Below, one piece after another: positions 1-12,500 of a stretch of 64,000 bases of DNA. Positions within the stretch are counted from its first letter, which is position 1; every line of letters starts with the position of its first letter. Origin of the DNA: Penelope pileata (Eukaryota; Chordata; Aves; Galliformes; Cracidae). A program made the position numbers and the translations under genes. The stretch covers positions 326,939 through 390,938 of the forward strand of contig WBMW01002336.1 of the NCBI GenBank assembly GCA_013396635.1. Reading direction: 5' to 3'. The notes under the pieces were generated by a model, which made no database searches, had not been told where the DNA came from, and saw only the letters and a program-made list of their open reading frames with translations.

Positions 1-2311
1 GGGGTTGGGAAGCTGGATTCATCTGCATGACAGTCAAATAGCTGCTGAGATTCTTGGCAGCAGATGTCATGAGAAAGCTATCTTGCAATATTTCCTGAGT
101 GCAAATTGCAGCGGTCTGAAAAGTTACGACTTTTTCCTGGCAATGCCAGATTTGTTTCACAACAGTAATAATCCTTTCACCAGCTCTTTATCCTTTCACC
201 TACATATCTTTGTTCTGAAACAGATGGCAAATTGCACGAAAGGAGTCCTGCACCCACAGAACGTGTGCAGAAACAGCTGTTCACAGAGCTGGTACAATGA
301 CAGTGGAGTGAGAAAAGGGCTGATTGGCAGTGCTCCCACTTTGTTTTCCTTCCCCATGCACTTCTGCAGTCGTCGTTTCAACCTTCACGTGCGGCTGTTG
401 AAACAGACAGACCAATAATAAGATGTCTTTTAATGCTGCATGCTGAAATTGAAACCAAATTTCAGACAAACCTTTGTGCATGCTTCCAGAACTCTGTATT
501 TCCAGCCTTCTTGCAGTGCTGCCATGTTAATTTATTGGTGGGAACGTGCTTCTGCATTTGCCCCTGGGTGTATTTACTTATTTATTTTTTTAACTAACAC
601 TAAAAGTTGGTTCTTTGTTAAAACTAGTCCATGCTGCATATTTGTTAATGAATAGTCTGAGACTGACAACGTAGGGGAAATCAACAGCAAGTTTGTTCAG
701 AGGTAGGAAGTAGGTTAAAGCATAAAGTTGCTCTTTAAGGGGAAAAGAAATAAATTCAAGGACTCGTTTTTCAGTGTACTGTAACCTCAAAATAAGCTTC
801 CGTGTATTCTTATGTGTAATACTGCTTGTTTTACTGCAGCAAAGAAAATTACTCTCCAGGTTTAACTAGGACAGTCACTGGTGAGTTTGCTGACACAGTG
901 TTCTCCTTAACATCTTAGGTCTGCTTAATTAGGATCTGGATTTTGCTAACTGTAAGGGTAGATTGCACTCCAGAGGCTGGCTGAGATTACTAGATAGTGT
1001 GTGCTTGCCTGAGTCATCAAAAGCTGGTGAGATGTGTGCAAGAGAGGTGTTTCGCTGTCCCTCAAGCAGAAAGTGAACTGTGTTAAGTGAGGGAGGAGGA
1101 GGCAGCTTTCCAGAGGGATAACTTGAGGGAATTTGTTGTCTTGAAACTGGGCACATCTGGACTTCCAGCTCACTTGGAGGTGGAGTTCCTGTAAAAAACA
1201 AAGGGTTGATTTCATGAAAATGATCTCTAAACTAAATCTTCAGTTCCTGTATATGTGCTACAGCACCGTTAATGAAGTTCTCAGAATGCTTTTGATAGCC
1301 TGTGAAATATATAGATTATAGGAATATACACTTTCCAGTGTGCTTGAACTGTAGCACGTTGTGGCTTTAAATAAATGTACACTTTAGTGTTGGAGTCAAA
1401 GTTCTAGGCATCAGGAGGAAGCAATGAAGTCAGCAATCCAGAGTCTCACTTGTGTTCCAAGTACAAAGTTCTTTTTGAGCCTTCAAGCTGAAATGGTCTC
1501 TCTGTAACTTTGCGTAGAGAGTGTTTTAAATAAACTCCTTTACATATTGCTGCGTTTTCTTCCACTGCACAGTAACGTTGTGGGTTTTACCAGCAGAATA
1601 GTTTCTCAGTTGTCAAAATGCTAACGGACTTCTCTTTGAGGATCTGTGTAACTATGAGCCTCTATGTGCAATGAAGAAGTATAAAGATGTTCTTTCTAAA
1701 GTCTCATGTAGCTCTGAAATCTCATTGCTGGTATTATACAGCAGTGCAGAACTGTATGCTTCTAATACAGTGGCCTTATCTGTCACAGGTAGAGCAAGTG
1801 TTAAATAGTAAGAGCTTCTTTTAATCGTAACAAGAAACCTGTGTTTATTGCAGCTGTAGTTGTACTGAACTGTTCTGTGTGCGTACAAATGTAATTATAG
1901 CTAGATACGGTACAAAACAAGACTCTGCTTGTTCTAGTAGTGACGTTGAACTTTATCCAAATGCTAGGGGCATTTTGTTTTTTTGTTTCATTGTTCTTGT
2001 TTTTTTTTTGATAGATGCCAGGATAACGAAACATTTTTCTTAAGCTACTTGGGTATTTCTACTGCTTTTTTTCTATCACACAAATATATATATATATTTT
2101 TAAATATGCGGACTTTAATTGTGAATGGATTAACTTGCCAAAGCATTACTCCTGCAGACACCTGACTCATACTGGTGAGGCTGTCTTTCCATATCAAACG
2201 TGCAGACTTCTGGCAATGTGCTTAATGTGAATATTTTCAAGCAGGGCAGGCATACACAGAGTATGTTGCAATTCCAACAGAACAGAAGTCTCTACCTGAT
2301 GGACCTGCTAA
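1..2311. other. Upstream or intron 1 sequence of ACO1, no gene seen
   Basis: AT-rich unique sequence. The longest open frame (5-418, +) has no recognisable domain and no splice context, so I treat it as chance. A short TA-rich stretch lies near 2084-2098. ACO1 in other vertebrates has a non-coding first exon far upstream of the start-codon exon, so this stretch is probably intron 1 or 5' flank; that placement is inference. No CpG-rich promoter is visible here. Confidence 0.5.
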
Positions 2312-2425
2312 GAGATCACAGAACCACAAGATAGTGTGGGTTGGAAGAGACCTTGAGGATCATCTATTTCCAGCCTGCCTGCCATGGGCAAGACCACTTT
2401 CCACATCCTTCCACTTTTCAGATCT
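2312..2425 (-). repeat. CR1 LINE 3'-end fragment
   Basis: The stretch reads as the reverse complement of a CR1 3' end: a cacagaaccacaagat-like start, then a gttggaagagaccttgaggatc-type block and a ccatgggcaagacc block. It is short, diverged and 5'-truncated, which is usual for CR1. Confidence 0.75.
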
Positions 2426-3239
2426 TAGTTCATGGCTAGGAGATCCGTAGTTTAGGTAAATTGAAAGTAGACTCATCAACATTTTTGTTAAGGCTCATTG
2501 CTGAACAGAGTGTAAAACCATGAGCAGAGCTATGTAAATTGCAGAGATTCATTTTCTGTTAGGGAACAGAGCAATACTTCAAGGTTTAAGAAGTTCTCTT
2601 CAGCTCTGTATAGTTCTCAGTAATGTCAGAAATGGCATGCTCAATATTTTCTTGGTGGATTTACCCCTCTGTAGTTTGTTGTTCTGCAACAAGTCTCCTT
2701 AGGTTTTTATGTATACATACATGCACACACGCAAAATGTCAGTCAATCAGTTGAGCAGACAAAACTCTCAAAGGTAAATAATGTGTGAGTGCAGAAGAGG
2801 CCACAGTGAACACAACTGAAGATGGTAGAAATGTGATCAGGTTGAACATGGGTGGTATGTGCTATATTTTCCAGCCACAACTGTGAGTGATTCTTATATC
2901 TTCTGCCTCTTTCCCATTGTAGTGCAATGGCTTTTATCGTAGCAGTCCTGCCAGCTCTCCCCTCCTTTCCCCAGTTTTCAGTTGGAAGTTTCTTCATGGA
3001 TTCTCATCATCCATGCAGGCCTTAGCCTTCCACTTTTGCTTTCAGTGAGTTTAACCACTTCCAATGTCCTATAGGGTGCCTAAGTTAAACTGTTCCTTTT
3101 CTGATTTCCGTCATTCTAACGGGTCTAAGCCTTCCACCCGGTGGTCGCAGAGAGTTTACCTGCTGCCCAGAGAAAAGAGTTTTGATTACTTGAATTCTGC
3201 TTTAGTCAGTCAAGCCATTGGGTGTTTAGTTTTAAGTAA

Positions 3240-4665
3240 ATTTGTAAAATCAAAGAATCATAGAATGGCTTGGGTTGGAAAGGGCCTTGAAGATCATCTA
3301 GTTCCAACCCCCTGCCATGGGCAGTCTTGCCACCCCACTAGCTCAGGCTGCCCAGGGCCCCATCCAATCTGGCCTTGAGCACCTCCAGGGATGGGGCACC
3401 CACAGCTTCTGTGGGCAGCCTATGCCAGTGTCTCACCACCCTGCGAGTAAAGAATTTTATGCTAATTTGTAATCTTAAGTTTCCCTTCTTTTAGTTTAAA
3501 ACTTCCCAATTGTCCTGTCACTACCAAGATGCGTGAAAAGTTGTTCTCGCTCCTGGTTATAAGCTCCCTTCAGGTACTGAAAGGCTACAGTGAGGTCTCC
3601 CCACAGCCTTTTCTTCTCCAGGCTGAACAAGCCCAGCTCCCTCAGTCTGTCTGCACAGGAGACGTGCTCCAGCCCTCTGATCATACTCATGGCCCTCCTT
3701 TGGATGTGCTTCAACAGCTCCATGTCCTTCTTATGCTGGAGGCCCCAGGCCTGAATGCACTACTCCAGATGGGGCCTCACAAAGGCAGAGCAGAGAGGGA
3801 CAATCACCTCCCTCCCCCTGCTGTCCACTGCTCTTTTGATGCAGCCCAGGATATTTTTGGCCTTCTAGGCAGCAAGTGCTTGGCTCCTGCCAAGCTTTTC
3901 ATCCACCAGGACCCCAAGTCCTTCTTGACAGGTCTGCTCTCATTGAGTTCTCCCAGTCTGTGCACATCTGCGATTGCCCCAACTGCTGTGCAGCACCTTG
4001 CACTTGGCCTTGTGGAACTTACATTAAATTCATGTGGGCCCACTTTTCAAGCCTGTTCAGATCCCTTTGGTTGGCATCCCTCCCTACTGTAATATCAACT
4101 GCACCACTCAGCAAACTCAGGTGTCATCAGCAAACTTGCTGAGGGTGCACTCAATCCCACTCTGTAAGTCATTGACAAAGATGTTGAAGAGCATATGTCC
4201 CAAGATGGATCCCTGGGCAGCACCACCTGTGACTGGCCTCCACCGGGGCATAGAACGGTTGACCACAACCCTCTGGCTGTGACCATCCAACCAATTCCTT
4301 ATCTGCTGAATAGTCCAGCCTTCAAATTCATGTCTCTCCAATTTAGAGATGAGGATGTACTGTAGGACCATATCCCAGTCTTTGCAGAAGTCCAGGTAGA
4401 TGACATCAGCTGTTCTTCCTTTGTCCACCGATGCTGTCACTTTGCAGAAGGCCACCAGATTGGTCAGGCACAGTCTGCCCTTGGTGAATCTGTGCTGGCT
4501 GTCTCAGATCACGTCCTTGTCTTGCATGCACCTTAACATAGCTTGTGGGAGGATCTGTTCCATGATATTCCCAGGCATAGAGGTGAGGCTCACCAGCCTG
4601 CTTCCTTTCTCCCTTTCTTAAAAAATTGCAATGGTGTTTCCCTTTTTCCAGTCACCCAGTTTTCC
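3240..4665 (-). repeat. CR1 LINE fragment with reverse-transcriptase remains
   Basis: This is the longest CR1 copy in the window. Its 3' terminus is at the low-coordinate end (tcatagaatggcttgggttgg). Read on the minus strand, 4455-4117 keeps a frame with CR1 reverse-transcriptase features: VIYLDFCK, SKLERHEFEGW, NWLDGHSQR, GSILGHMLFNIFVNDL and an FADDT active-site motif of the F/YxDD type. Stops and frame changes elsewhere show it is dead. The adjoining minus frame at 3496-3723 (HIQRRAMSMIRGLEH, LFSLEKKRL) is the downstream part of the same ORF2 region. Confidence 0.92.
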
Positions 4666-6244
4666 GCTCTTGGTATTCATGGTTTCCATGCTGGTGTTTA
4701 GAATCCTTCTGCACTTCTGCTTCTGTGGGGGAAAGACTGCTGAAGCTGGGATACAGGAAAGCCAGAATACAGACTTTCTGTGAGGAGTTGATGTGTGGTC
4801 TGTGGGAGAATTCTAGTTATACTCCAGTGGAGTGTGAGGGTAGGTGCTGAGTAACTGCATTGCTATAACGAGCTAAATGGGAGACAATATTGACAGTTAA
4901 GGAGTTTAAATTTCAAGATGTTCAGCATAAATATGAGCCAAATTACCAATGTTTGCAGAACTATATTAGTTGGCACAGGAAGCACTAAAGTAAAGTTATT
5001 ATTCATCTGGTACACGTAATACAAATCTTGCAACCTTTGAAAAGTTGATGAGAATATGTGTCCTGGCAGATGATATTTGGGAGGAAATGTATAAAACAAG
5101 GAATGTTGGTACTTTAGTAGATTATGACTGAAGAATGTGAAATTTACCATACTGCAAAATGGCAGATTTTTATAGGTAATGCCTAGAAACATCCTTATTC
5201 CAGATTCAGCTTTTTGCATGTAGTCACATAGACATGGATTCTGTGGGGCAAAAGGAGGCTAGCCAAAGACCTGACGGTTCTTACCCGAGTCCTTGGGTTT
5301 CTGACAGTCTTCTCTCTTCTGATACTTTCCCTTTCTCTTTGTGTTGATCCTCATCTTGTTGCTCCGCCCAAAAGCTTCTCTTGCTACTTTCCTCTTGTTT
5401 GTAAGAGGAAGAAAAAAATTTATATTTTTCTGTGTTTGCCTGAAATTATTTTTGCTGTGACTCTTATGGTCCCCAGCCTTAACATCCTTAAGCTCTGAAA
5501 TCTGATTCTGTGAAATATCTGTTTTCTTAGCTTTCTGATCCACTGCACATTTACGTAGCCTTAAAGATGCTGACTTGAGGTAAGAGTAGTTTCCTTTGCT
5601 CTGCACAGCCAGTCTGAAGGGAAATTTATTTTACTTCCCTTCTAAGACACTTTCTTAGATTTCGGTCATATGAAGCCTCTGAAGTTGTAGGGAAGTGTAC
5701 AGAATTGCAGGAAGGTGTGAGAACGGGTGTCTGGAGTCTGGCTAGTCAGAAACCTGGGCTTGGGCTGCAGTTGCTGCTGTCCTTCAAAGCCAGGAAGTGT
5801 GGCTCATGTGGGTGTGTTCTGGTTTCAGCAGGCAGGCCTGGAAACCCCNTCTTTCTAGAACCAAAACACAGCTTTGTAGCAGACACTGAGAGAAAGTTTC
5901 AGTTAGAAACTAAGACAGGGTGATTTGTGGCTCTTACTGTGAGAAACCACATGATTTACAGTTCTACCTTCCTGGGGGCCTGTGTGCAGAATCCCATTTC
6001 AAATGTGACCTCTGCACAAACCATTCAGAGGCCATCAGGCAGAAGATCAGGTGGTTTCTTTGGTCTGTGTGTTCAGCTATTGCCGTGGCTGTGCAGTGTG
6101 ACCCTGCACACTGAGCCAGTGTTCGGCAGGCAGATGCTGACTAACCTCATTGCTTATTTACATTTCAGTGCAGGCAAAATGTGAATAAATACTCTGTGCT
6201 GCAATCACAAGTTAATCTGTATCTACTGTGGTGATTACTTCAGT
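4666..6244. other. Non-coding stretch, no gene seen
   Basis: No exon of either gene and no clear repeat was recognised. A minus-strand open frame at 5259-5606 is lysine-rich and low in complexity and has no recognisable domain. One undetermined base is at 5849. Confidence 0.5.
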
Positions 6245-6655
6245 CTAATTTGATGACCATGTGTGATGAAGTGATGGCTTCAGTAGTCAAAGGAACAGTG
6301 ACTGATGTCATCTGCCTGAATTTCTGCAAGGCCTTTGGTGTAGTCCCATACCACATTCTTGTCTCTAAATTAGAGAGATATGGATTTGAAGGGTGGACTG
6401 TTTGGTGGATAAGGAATTGGTTGGAACGCTGCAGCCAGAGGGCTATGGTCAATGGCTCTATGTCCAGGTGGAGGCCAAGTGGTGAGTGGTGTCCCCTGGG
6501 GTTCCATCTTGGGACCGGTGCTCTTTGACATCTTTGTCAATGATCTGGACAGTGGGATCGATAGCACTCTCAGCAAGTGTGCCCGTGGCAGGAAGTTGGA
6601 GCTGGATGAGCTCTTCCAACCCAAACCGTTCTAGAGTTCATTCTATGATTGTATG
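6245..6655 (+). repeat. CR1 LINE fragment, internally deleted
   Basis: The plus strand carries CR1 reverse-transcriptase remains (VICLNFCKAFGVVPYHILVSK, GFEGWT, NGSMSRWRP, then FDIFVNDLDSG in a shifted frame). It then jumps at about 6575-6585 straight to the CR1 3' tail (gagctcttccaaccc, attctatgattgtatgat). The RT active-site region and downstream part are missing, so this copy has an internal deletion as well as frameshifts. Confidence 0.9.
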
Positions 6656-7994
6656 ATTTTTTTGGTGTATTTAACCTGCAAAGTATTGCTTCCTCACAAC
6701 TTTCTGGCAGGTCAGCAACTTGATTGCAGTGCTGTGGCTGCTTTGTTTATAATTCACTGTTTGGAAATAGTAGTTGACTATTTATAGATGTGTGCTGTGA
6801 AATTTCCTGTGGCACTGTTAAGAATTCGGTATTTTTTCTGTGTATTGTACCTCTTGCTTAGGGGCTCTGTGGAGCTTACAAGAAAGTAACAATTTTTCTT
6901 GTGACTGTGACAAGGCTGGAGAAGTGAACATGTGTCTAAGCTTCGGTGACCTCACAGATTGGCACCTTTGTTTAATTAACTGGCAAAGAAACAGTAAGAA
7001 GTCAGTAACGTGTAATAGGATCTTGAATTGCTACTGCAGTTTGCCAAGACACTGGCTTAAATAAGAAATGTTACTGATGCAATTTATGCTTGAATATGTC
7101 AACTCTACAGTGGAGTCATTATGGTCATATTGAAGTAATGATCTTCTGCTTTATCTGTCAGGCTTTCCCGTGAGAAATGAGTATGCATGAAATAAGTTCT
7201 CAGCTTGGAAGGCAGAAAATAAAACTCCTTAGGACCATAGCTTGCAAGGAGAGGAAGGAAGCAGTTCATTTTAATCAAGCTCAATCCAAGAAGCACAGAG
7301 GTTGCTTTAAAAGAGGAATACCTGAGTAATTCATACTCTTCAAAGAAGACGACCAAGATAATGATGAGGTTGTGTGAGGGATTGGTATCTGCAAAGCTGG
7401 CAAGAGGAGTCTTGGAAAATGACTTGGAGCGGGAATGTGAGAGGTAGTATGTTAGTCCCACTTGTTTCAGGACAGGACAGATTCAAACGTGCGTGTAGGA
7501 GCTACAGTTTTAGGGCAACAATGCAGGCTCCAGTGCAAAAGAGAAATGGTCTTTGGCCTGGTGCAGGGACATGAAGTTTTGTTCCCTGTTGCAGAGAAAT
7601 CAAGGTAAGTTGTCCGTTGTCTGTGAATGCTAAAGAGCATACACTTTTTCTTCTGAAAGATGGAAGCTTTTGTGTATTTCCAAGTGCAAGTTTGTAGTCT
7701 GCAGAAAATGGTGCCTCATTATAACTTAAGTTGTTTCCATGGTTGCAATCTGTTATTTTCCTTCCTTTCTGCCTTCTTGGAGCATTCAACATTTTCTCTA
7801 GAAGTTTCCTTTGTTTTGTGTGACAGAATGCTAGACGTTCTCCTTTCTTCTAGAGTATCTTGCTTACTTTATATCCTAGACCTTCGTTTGTCCTTGTGTC
7901 TGCTGTCTCTCTGTCTCATCTCTAACTCGGTTGTTATCTTGAAAATATGTGAGATGTAATTTGTGCTGGAGTGCTTTAAAAATGCTCCACAAGT

Positions 7995-8416
7995 GATGGA
8001 ACACCTATGTCCCTAGGAGGACAGGCTGAGAGAGCTGGGGCTGCTCAGCCTGGAGAAGAGGAGGCTCTGAAGTGACCTGATAGTGGCCTGTCAGTACCTA
8101 AAGGGAGGCTGTAAGAAAGAAGGGGACAGACTCTTTAGCAGGGTCTGTGGTGAGAGGACAAGGGAAAGTGGTTTCAACTAAAAGAGGGGAGATTTAGACT
8201 GGATATAAGGAAAAAGTTTTTTACAGTAAGGGTGGTGAAGCACTGGAACAGGTTGCCTGGAGAGGTGGTGGATGTCCCATTTCTGGAGACATTCAAGGTC
8301 AGGTTGGACCAAGCTCTGAGCAACCTGATCTAGCTGTAGATGTCCCTGTACATTGCAGGGGAGTTGGACTAGATGACCTTTAAAGGTCCCTTCCGACTCA
8401 AATGATTCTATGATAT
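7995..8416 (+). repeat. CR1 LINE 3'-end fragment
   Basis: The CR1 3' region is in plus orientation: gagagctggggctgctcagcc, aagaggaggctct, then ggatataaggaaaaag, cactggaacaggttgcc and ggtcccttccgactc, ending in the octamer-type tail attctatgat. It is 5'-truncated and has no intact reading frame. Confidence 0.92.
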
Positions 8417-9528
8417 TTCACAAATACTAGTATTTCCTGAATGAGACTGATGGGTAAAATAAACTAATTCACTCTTTGGCCTGACTTTACCTATTGCTAT
8501 CAAATACTCGTCTTTGTGCAGCCCTTTGCACAGTCTCAGAGGCCTCGTGCATTTCATACTGCTTTGGTTTTTTGTTTTGTTTAAAAAACTGACAGAAAGG
8601 AAGATAATGTTACTTGAAAGAAGACAGGAGTAGTGCTGTGTGAAAACAGCAACTGATCTGGTTGTGTATCTCGTAAAAAAAATAAAAAATTGTAAGTGGA
8701 TATGTTGCCAGGCAGGGGAGGAAAGTAGTCCCTTTTGTTAAATAATCGGCATTTGTTAGCCTAAAGCAGTGCTCCTAAAAGAGACTTGGGCAGAATTCAG
8801 TTGTTAGTGTCCTAGGAACTCTATCAGTAGGCAGTTGGCATGCCGTTAAACTTTTCTGAAGGTAGATATTTCTAATGTAAATTCAGGCCCTCCTGTGCTC
8901 ATTGCCTTCAATATTGGGAATATTCCTGGGCTCTATAACTTGTGTAAGTGAATGTTAAAAGTTTTATTTTTGTGGGGACTCAGATGAATCTTACTGACAT
9001 CAAGAGGACTCCTTGATTCTCAGATAGTCAGCCAGGGTTTGTAGGCTTGCAGTCTAATGCTTCATTGCTTAAGTAAAACCATTGGATTTTGTTTGTTAGA
9101 GTTATGTTAATTTTTGATTTTGAAGGCAGTTGCCTGTCTATTTAGCTTTAGACTGCTGCCACTTCGGAAACAGGACCACGTTGTTACAGTGGTTCCTGGA
9201 TCACAGACACAAAGGGCCATCAAGAATCAGCCCAAGGAAAATGATAGTGCATAGAATGTTAGTGCAAATGTTGAACTACCTTTGTAAACCATGTGTTCCA
9301 TCTTAGGTTTTTACAATGCTTTTATTTTCCTGCATGCCTTTTACCTCTGAGGACGTTACAAGTAGATCATAGGGAAAAGACATGACTAACACAGGCTGTG
9401 CAGTACCTTTTTGTCTGACATAGACTTTGCTCATGGGACAGATATTCTGTGGGGCTCTGGGACATGTCTTTTGTGTGGGGGACAAATAGTGTGAAAATGG
9501 CTCTGATTTTTTTTCTTTTGTGTTTTAG
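8417..9528. other. Unique sequence upstream of the first ACO1 coding exon
   Basis: No gene or clear repeat is visible. The final 25 bases are a pyrimidine-rich tract leading into the tttag acceptor of the exon that holds the ACO1 start codon. Confidence 0.5.
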
Positions 9529-9552
9529 GGACACTAGGTGTCTTTAGTAACA

Positions 9553-12500
9553 ATGAGCAACCCTTTTGCACGGATTGTGGAGCCACTAGACCCTAACCAG
9601 CCTCTGAAGAAGTTCTTTAATCTGAGCAAATTGGAAGATGAGAGATATGGTATGTTGAAAATGTAGAGAAAGCATTTGCTTAGCACTGATGAACGGTAGC
9701 AAAGACATTGCAACATTGGGTGGTAATGACTCTATGAGTCATGGAGACATCTATGAATTCAGAAGGTAGTTCTTGAAAACAAAAACAAGCAGAATTTCTG
9801 CAACCTTAGAATCACAGAAGTACTGACAGGTTGACAGTATTACTTTTCTCAACATGTTGTGCATGCAAACTGCATGTTGCAGTCTTGTTTTTCCGAAGTC
9901 AACAAGGAAGACTAGCTAGAACTAAAAGAAATAAATGTTCACATATACTGCCCTGCAATTGTGAAAGTCTGGAAAGCACCCGACTCTGATATGGCTAAAT
10001 CATCCATAAATTTTATTCACTTTTAAAAGGATAAAAGAATAGAGGCTAAACGAATTGTTTCTCAGGATGCTTCTTAAAATGTACTTATGTACATTTACAC
10101 ATTTACACTTACACTTACACAAGTGTACATGTACACTTAAAATGATGCTTCCTAAATGTACTCAGGCAACTTCCTTGTGTCACTGGTAAGAACCTTACAA
10201 TCCCTGCCACTGACTTAGAAAGCCAGTATCTATAGCTGTCTGTACACTATATGTGGGGTGTTTTTCTTCTTTCAGTGAGAAGACAGGTGGTTAGGGAGAA
10301 TTCAGGAAATAAGCTTCGAAGTGAAGGAACACTTTCTTTGAATGTTAAATGCATATCAGTTGCACACTCAGACAGTGTGTAAATGAGGAATGAATTAATG
10401 CCGGGTTTGGTCTCTGGAAAGTAGAGATGAGTCGTAAGAAGCAGGCAAATACACATATGTTGTTACCAGTTGATTCATTCAAAATTCCAGGAGTGATAAG
10501 CTCCGTATTCTTTAAAGAAAAAGAGGGTGAAGTTCTCACAGTCCAGCAGAGAGATGGAATAACATAGCAACTGGGTGTGATGGTAGTGGTGGAATTACCA
10601 ACTAGCCAAAAAAACCAAACGCAGGTGATTATAAGTGATTAAATGACTTCTGTGTCTTTGAGGCCCTGAATAGAGTGTTAGAACAGATGTCTCAGATTTT
10701 TGAATTGAAAAATATATACTGAGGAAATCAAAAAACTATTACTGCAGAGAAGGTTTTATTTTTAGTTCACAGCCATTACTTGCAGGAAAGCAGTCAGAAG
10801 TGCTCTGATCTTCTGTGACATCTTGTGTACATATGAGGACTGCTCCAAAAGTAATGCCTCCTGTTTTATTCTGTTGGCCCGCAGTGTCAGAGGTGGATGT
10901 TGGTGGGATGGCAGCAGAGGCTGAACCTTCCCACCAATATTCTGTTCCATGTTGTTGCTGTGTGACAGGTCGCAGGAGAGGGGCACTCTGACACAATGAT
11001 GTCTGACATGGAAGTGTGTATGAAGCAAAGGGGTGGAATTGAATTCCTCAGCGTGTAAAAAATGGCACCCACTGACATTCATTGACACTTGCTGAATGCT
11101 TATGGAGACCAAGCAGTGGGTGTGGGCAAAGTGAGGTGGATGGTGCATTTCAGCAGTGACGACAGTGACATGAAAGACAAGCCATGTTCTGGATGGCCAT
11201 GCACAGCTATCCCACCACAAAATGAAGAATGTCTCAATCAGCTCATCTGTGCAGATTGGTGTATTATGACCAGGGAACTGTGTATGGAGCTGAGTATTGG
11301 CTTCAGTGTGTTGGAAACATTGATGTTAACATTGGAATATCTCAAAATTTGTGCCAGGTGGGTCCCATGAATGCTCACACAGGAGCAGAAGGAACACCAT
11401 ATGCATGTTTGTCAGGCCCTATTTAACCAATATGAGACTGAAGGTGACAGTTTGCTGAATTCCTTCATTACTGGTAATGAGACATGGTGTCACCACTGTG
11501 AGCCAGAGTCAACAGCAGTCCATGGAGTGGTGACATGTGAATTCCCTGTTGAAAGAAAAGTTTAAGATGCAGCTCTCCACAGATAAAGAGATGTGCACTG
11601 TCTTTTGGGATAGGAAAGGAGTGGTCCTTCTGGATTTCCTGGAACATGGACCATCAGCTCTGGCAGTTACACTGCAACACTAACAAAGCTGAAGGCTCAA
11701 GCTTCCAGAGTCAGGCCAGAGAAGACAACCTTTCTCTTGGCGCCACAAGGCCCCATACCAGTTTGGAGACCGTGGGACACATTAGCAGTCTTGGGCGGAC
11801 TGTCATACTACACCCACTGTATAGTCTGGATTTGGTGCCTTCTGACTTCCACCTGTTTGGGCCAATGAAAGATGAACTGCATGGGCAACGTTTTCCTAGC
11901 AATGATGCCACCATAGCACCTGTGCAACAGTGAGTCACCACTGCTGCTGCAGGTTTTTATGAGCGCAGCATGCAGGCTCTTGTTCATTGCTGGCAAAAAT
12001 GCGTAGCTAATGGTGGTGACTAAGTTGAAAAAGAGTGTTTCTGTAGCTGAGAATTTACTGTACCGAATAGTGTTATTGTGCTTATTGCACCTGTTGTAGT
12101 TTCCATGGAAATGAATAGGGGACATCACTTTCAGAGAGACCTATGTACTTCTATCTTGAAGTAAAAGAAGATTAGCAGATGCACAGATGCTGCAGTTCAG
12201 TTTCATTCTCCCATCTCTGGAGAAGAAGAAACGGGTTAGATCATCAAAGCTATACTTTCCACTGTGCTAGGTAGAAAATAGTGTATAAATGCACTAGAAA
12301 AACACGTTTTTTTGTTTTTTTTTTTTTCTTTTTTTTTTTCTGACTCCTACAGCACATCTGCCATTTTCTATTCGAGTCCTCTTGGAAGCAGCGATCCGTA
12401 ACTGTGATGAGTTCCTAGTGAAGAAGCAAGATGTTGAGAATATTCTCAACTGGAAAGTGGTGCAACACAAGAATGTTGAAGTGCCTTTTAAGCCTGCACG

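Noticed and set aside
5..418. 137-codon open frame at the window start
   Set aside because: No recognisable domain, ordinary composition and no splice or promoter context; expected by chance in intronic or flanking DNA.
4117..4455. Minus-strand frame that looks like a gene (reverse transcriptase)
   Set aside because: It is part of a dead CR1 LINE fragment, not a host gene.
1..9528. Search for the ACO1 promoter and first exon
   Set aside because: No CpG-rich region or convincing donor with conserved 5' UTR was visible; the first exon probably lies outside the window.
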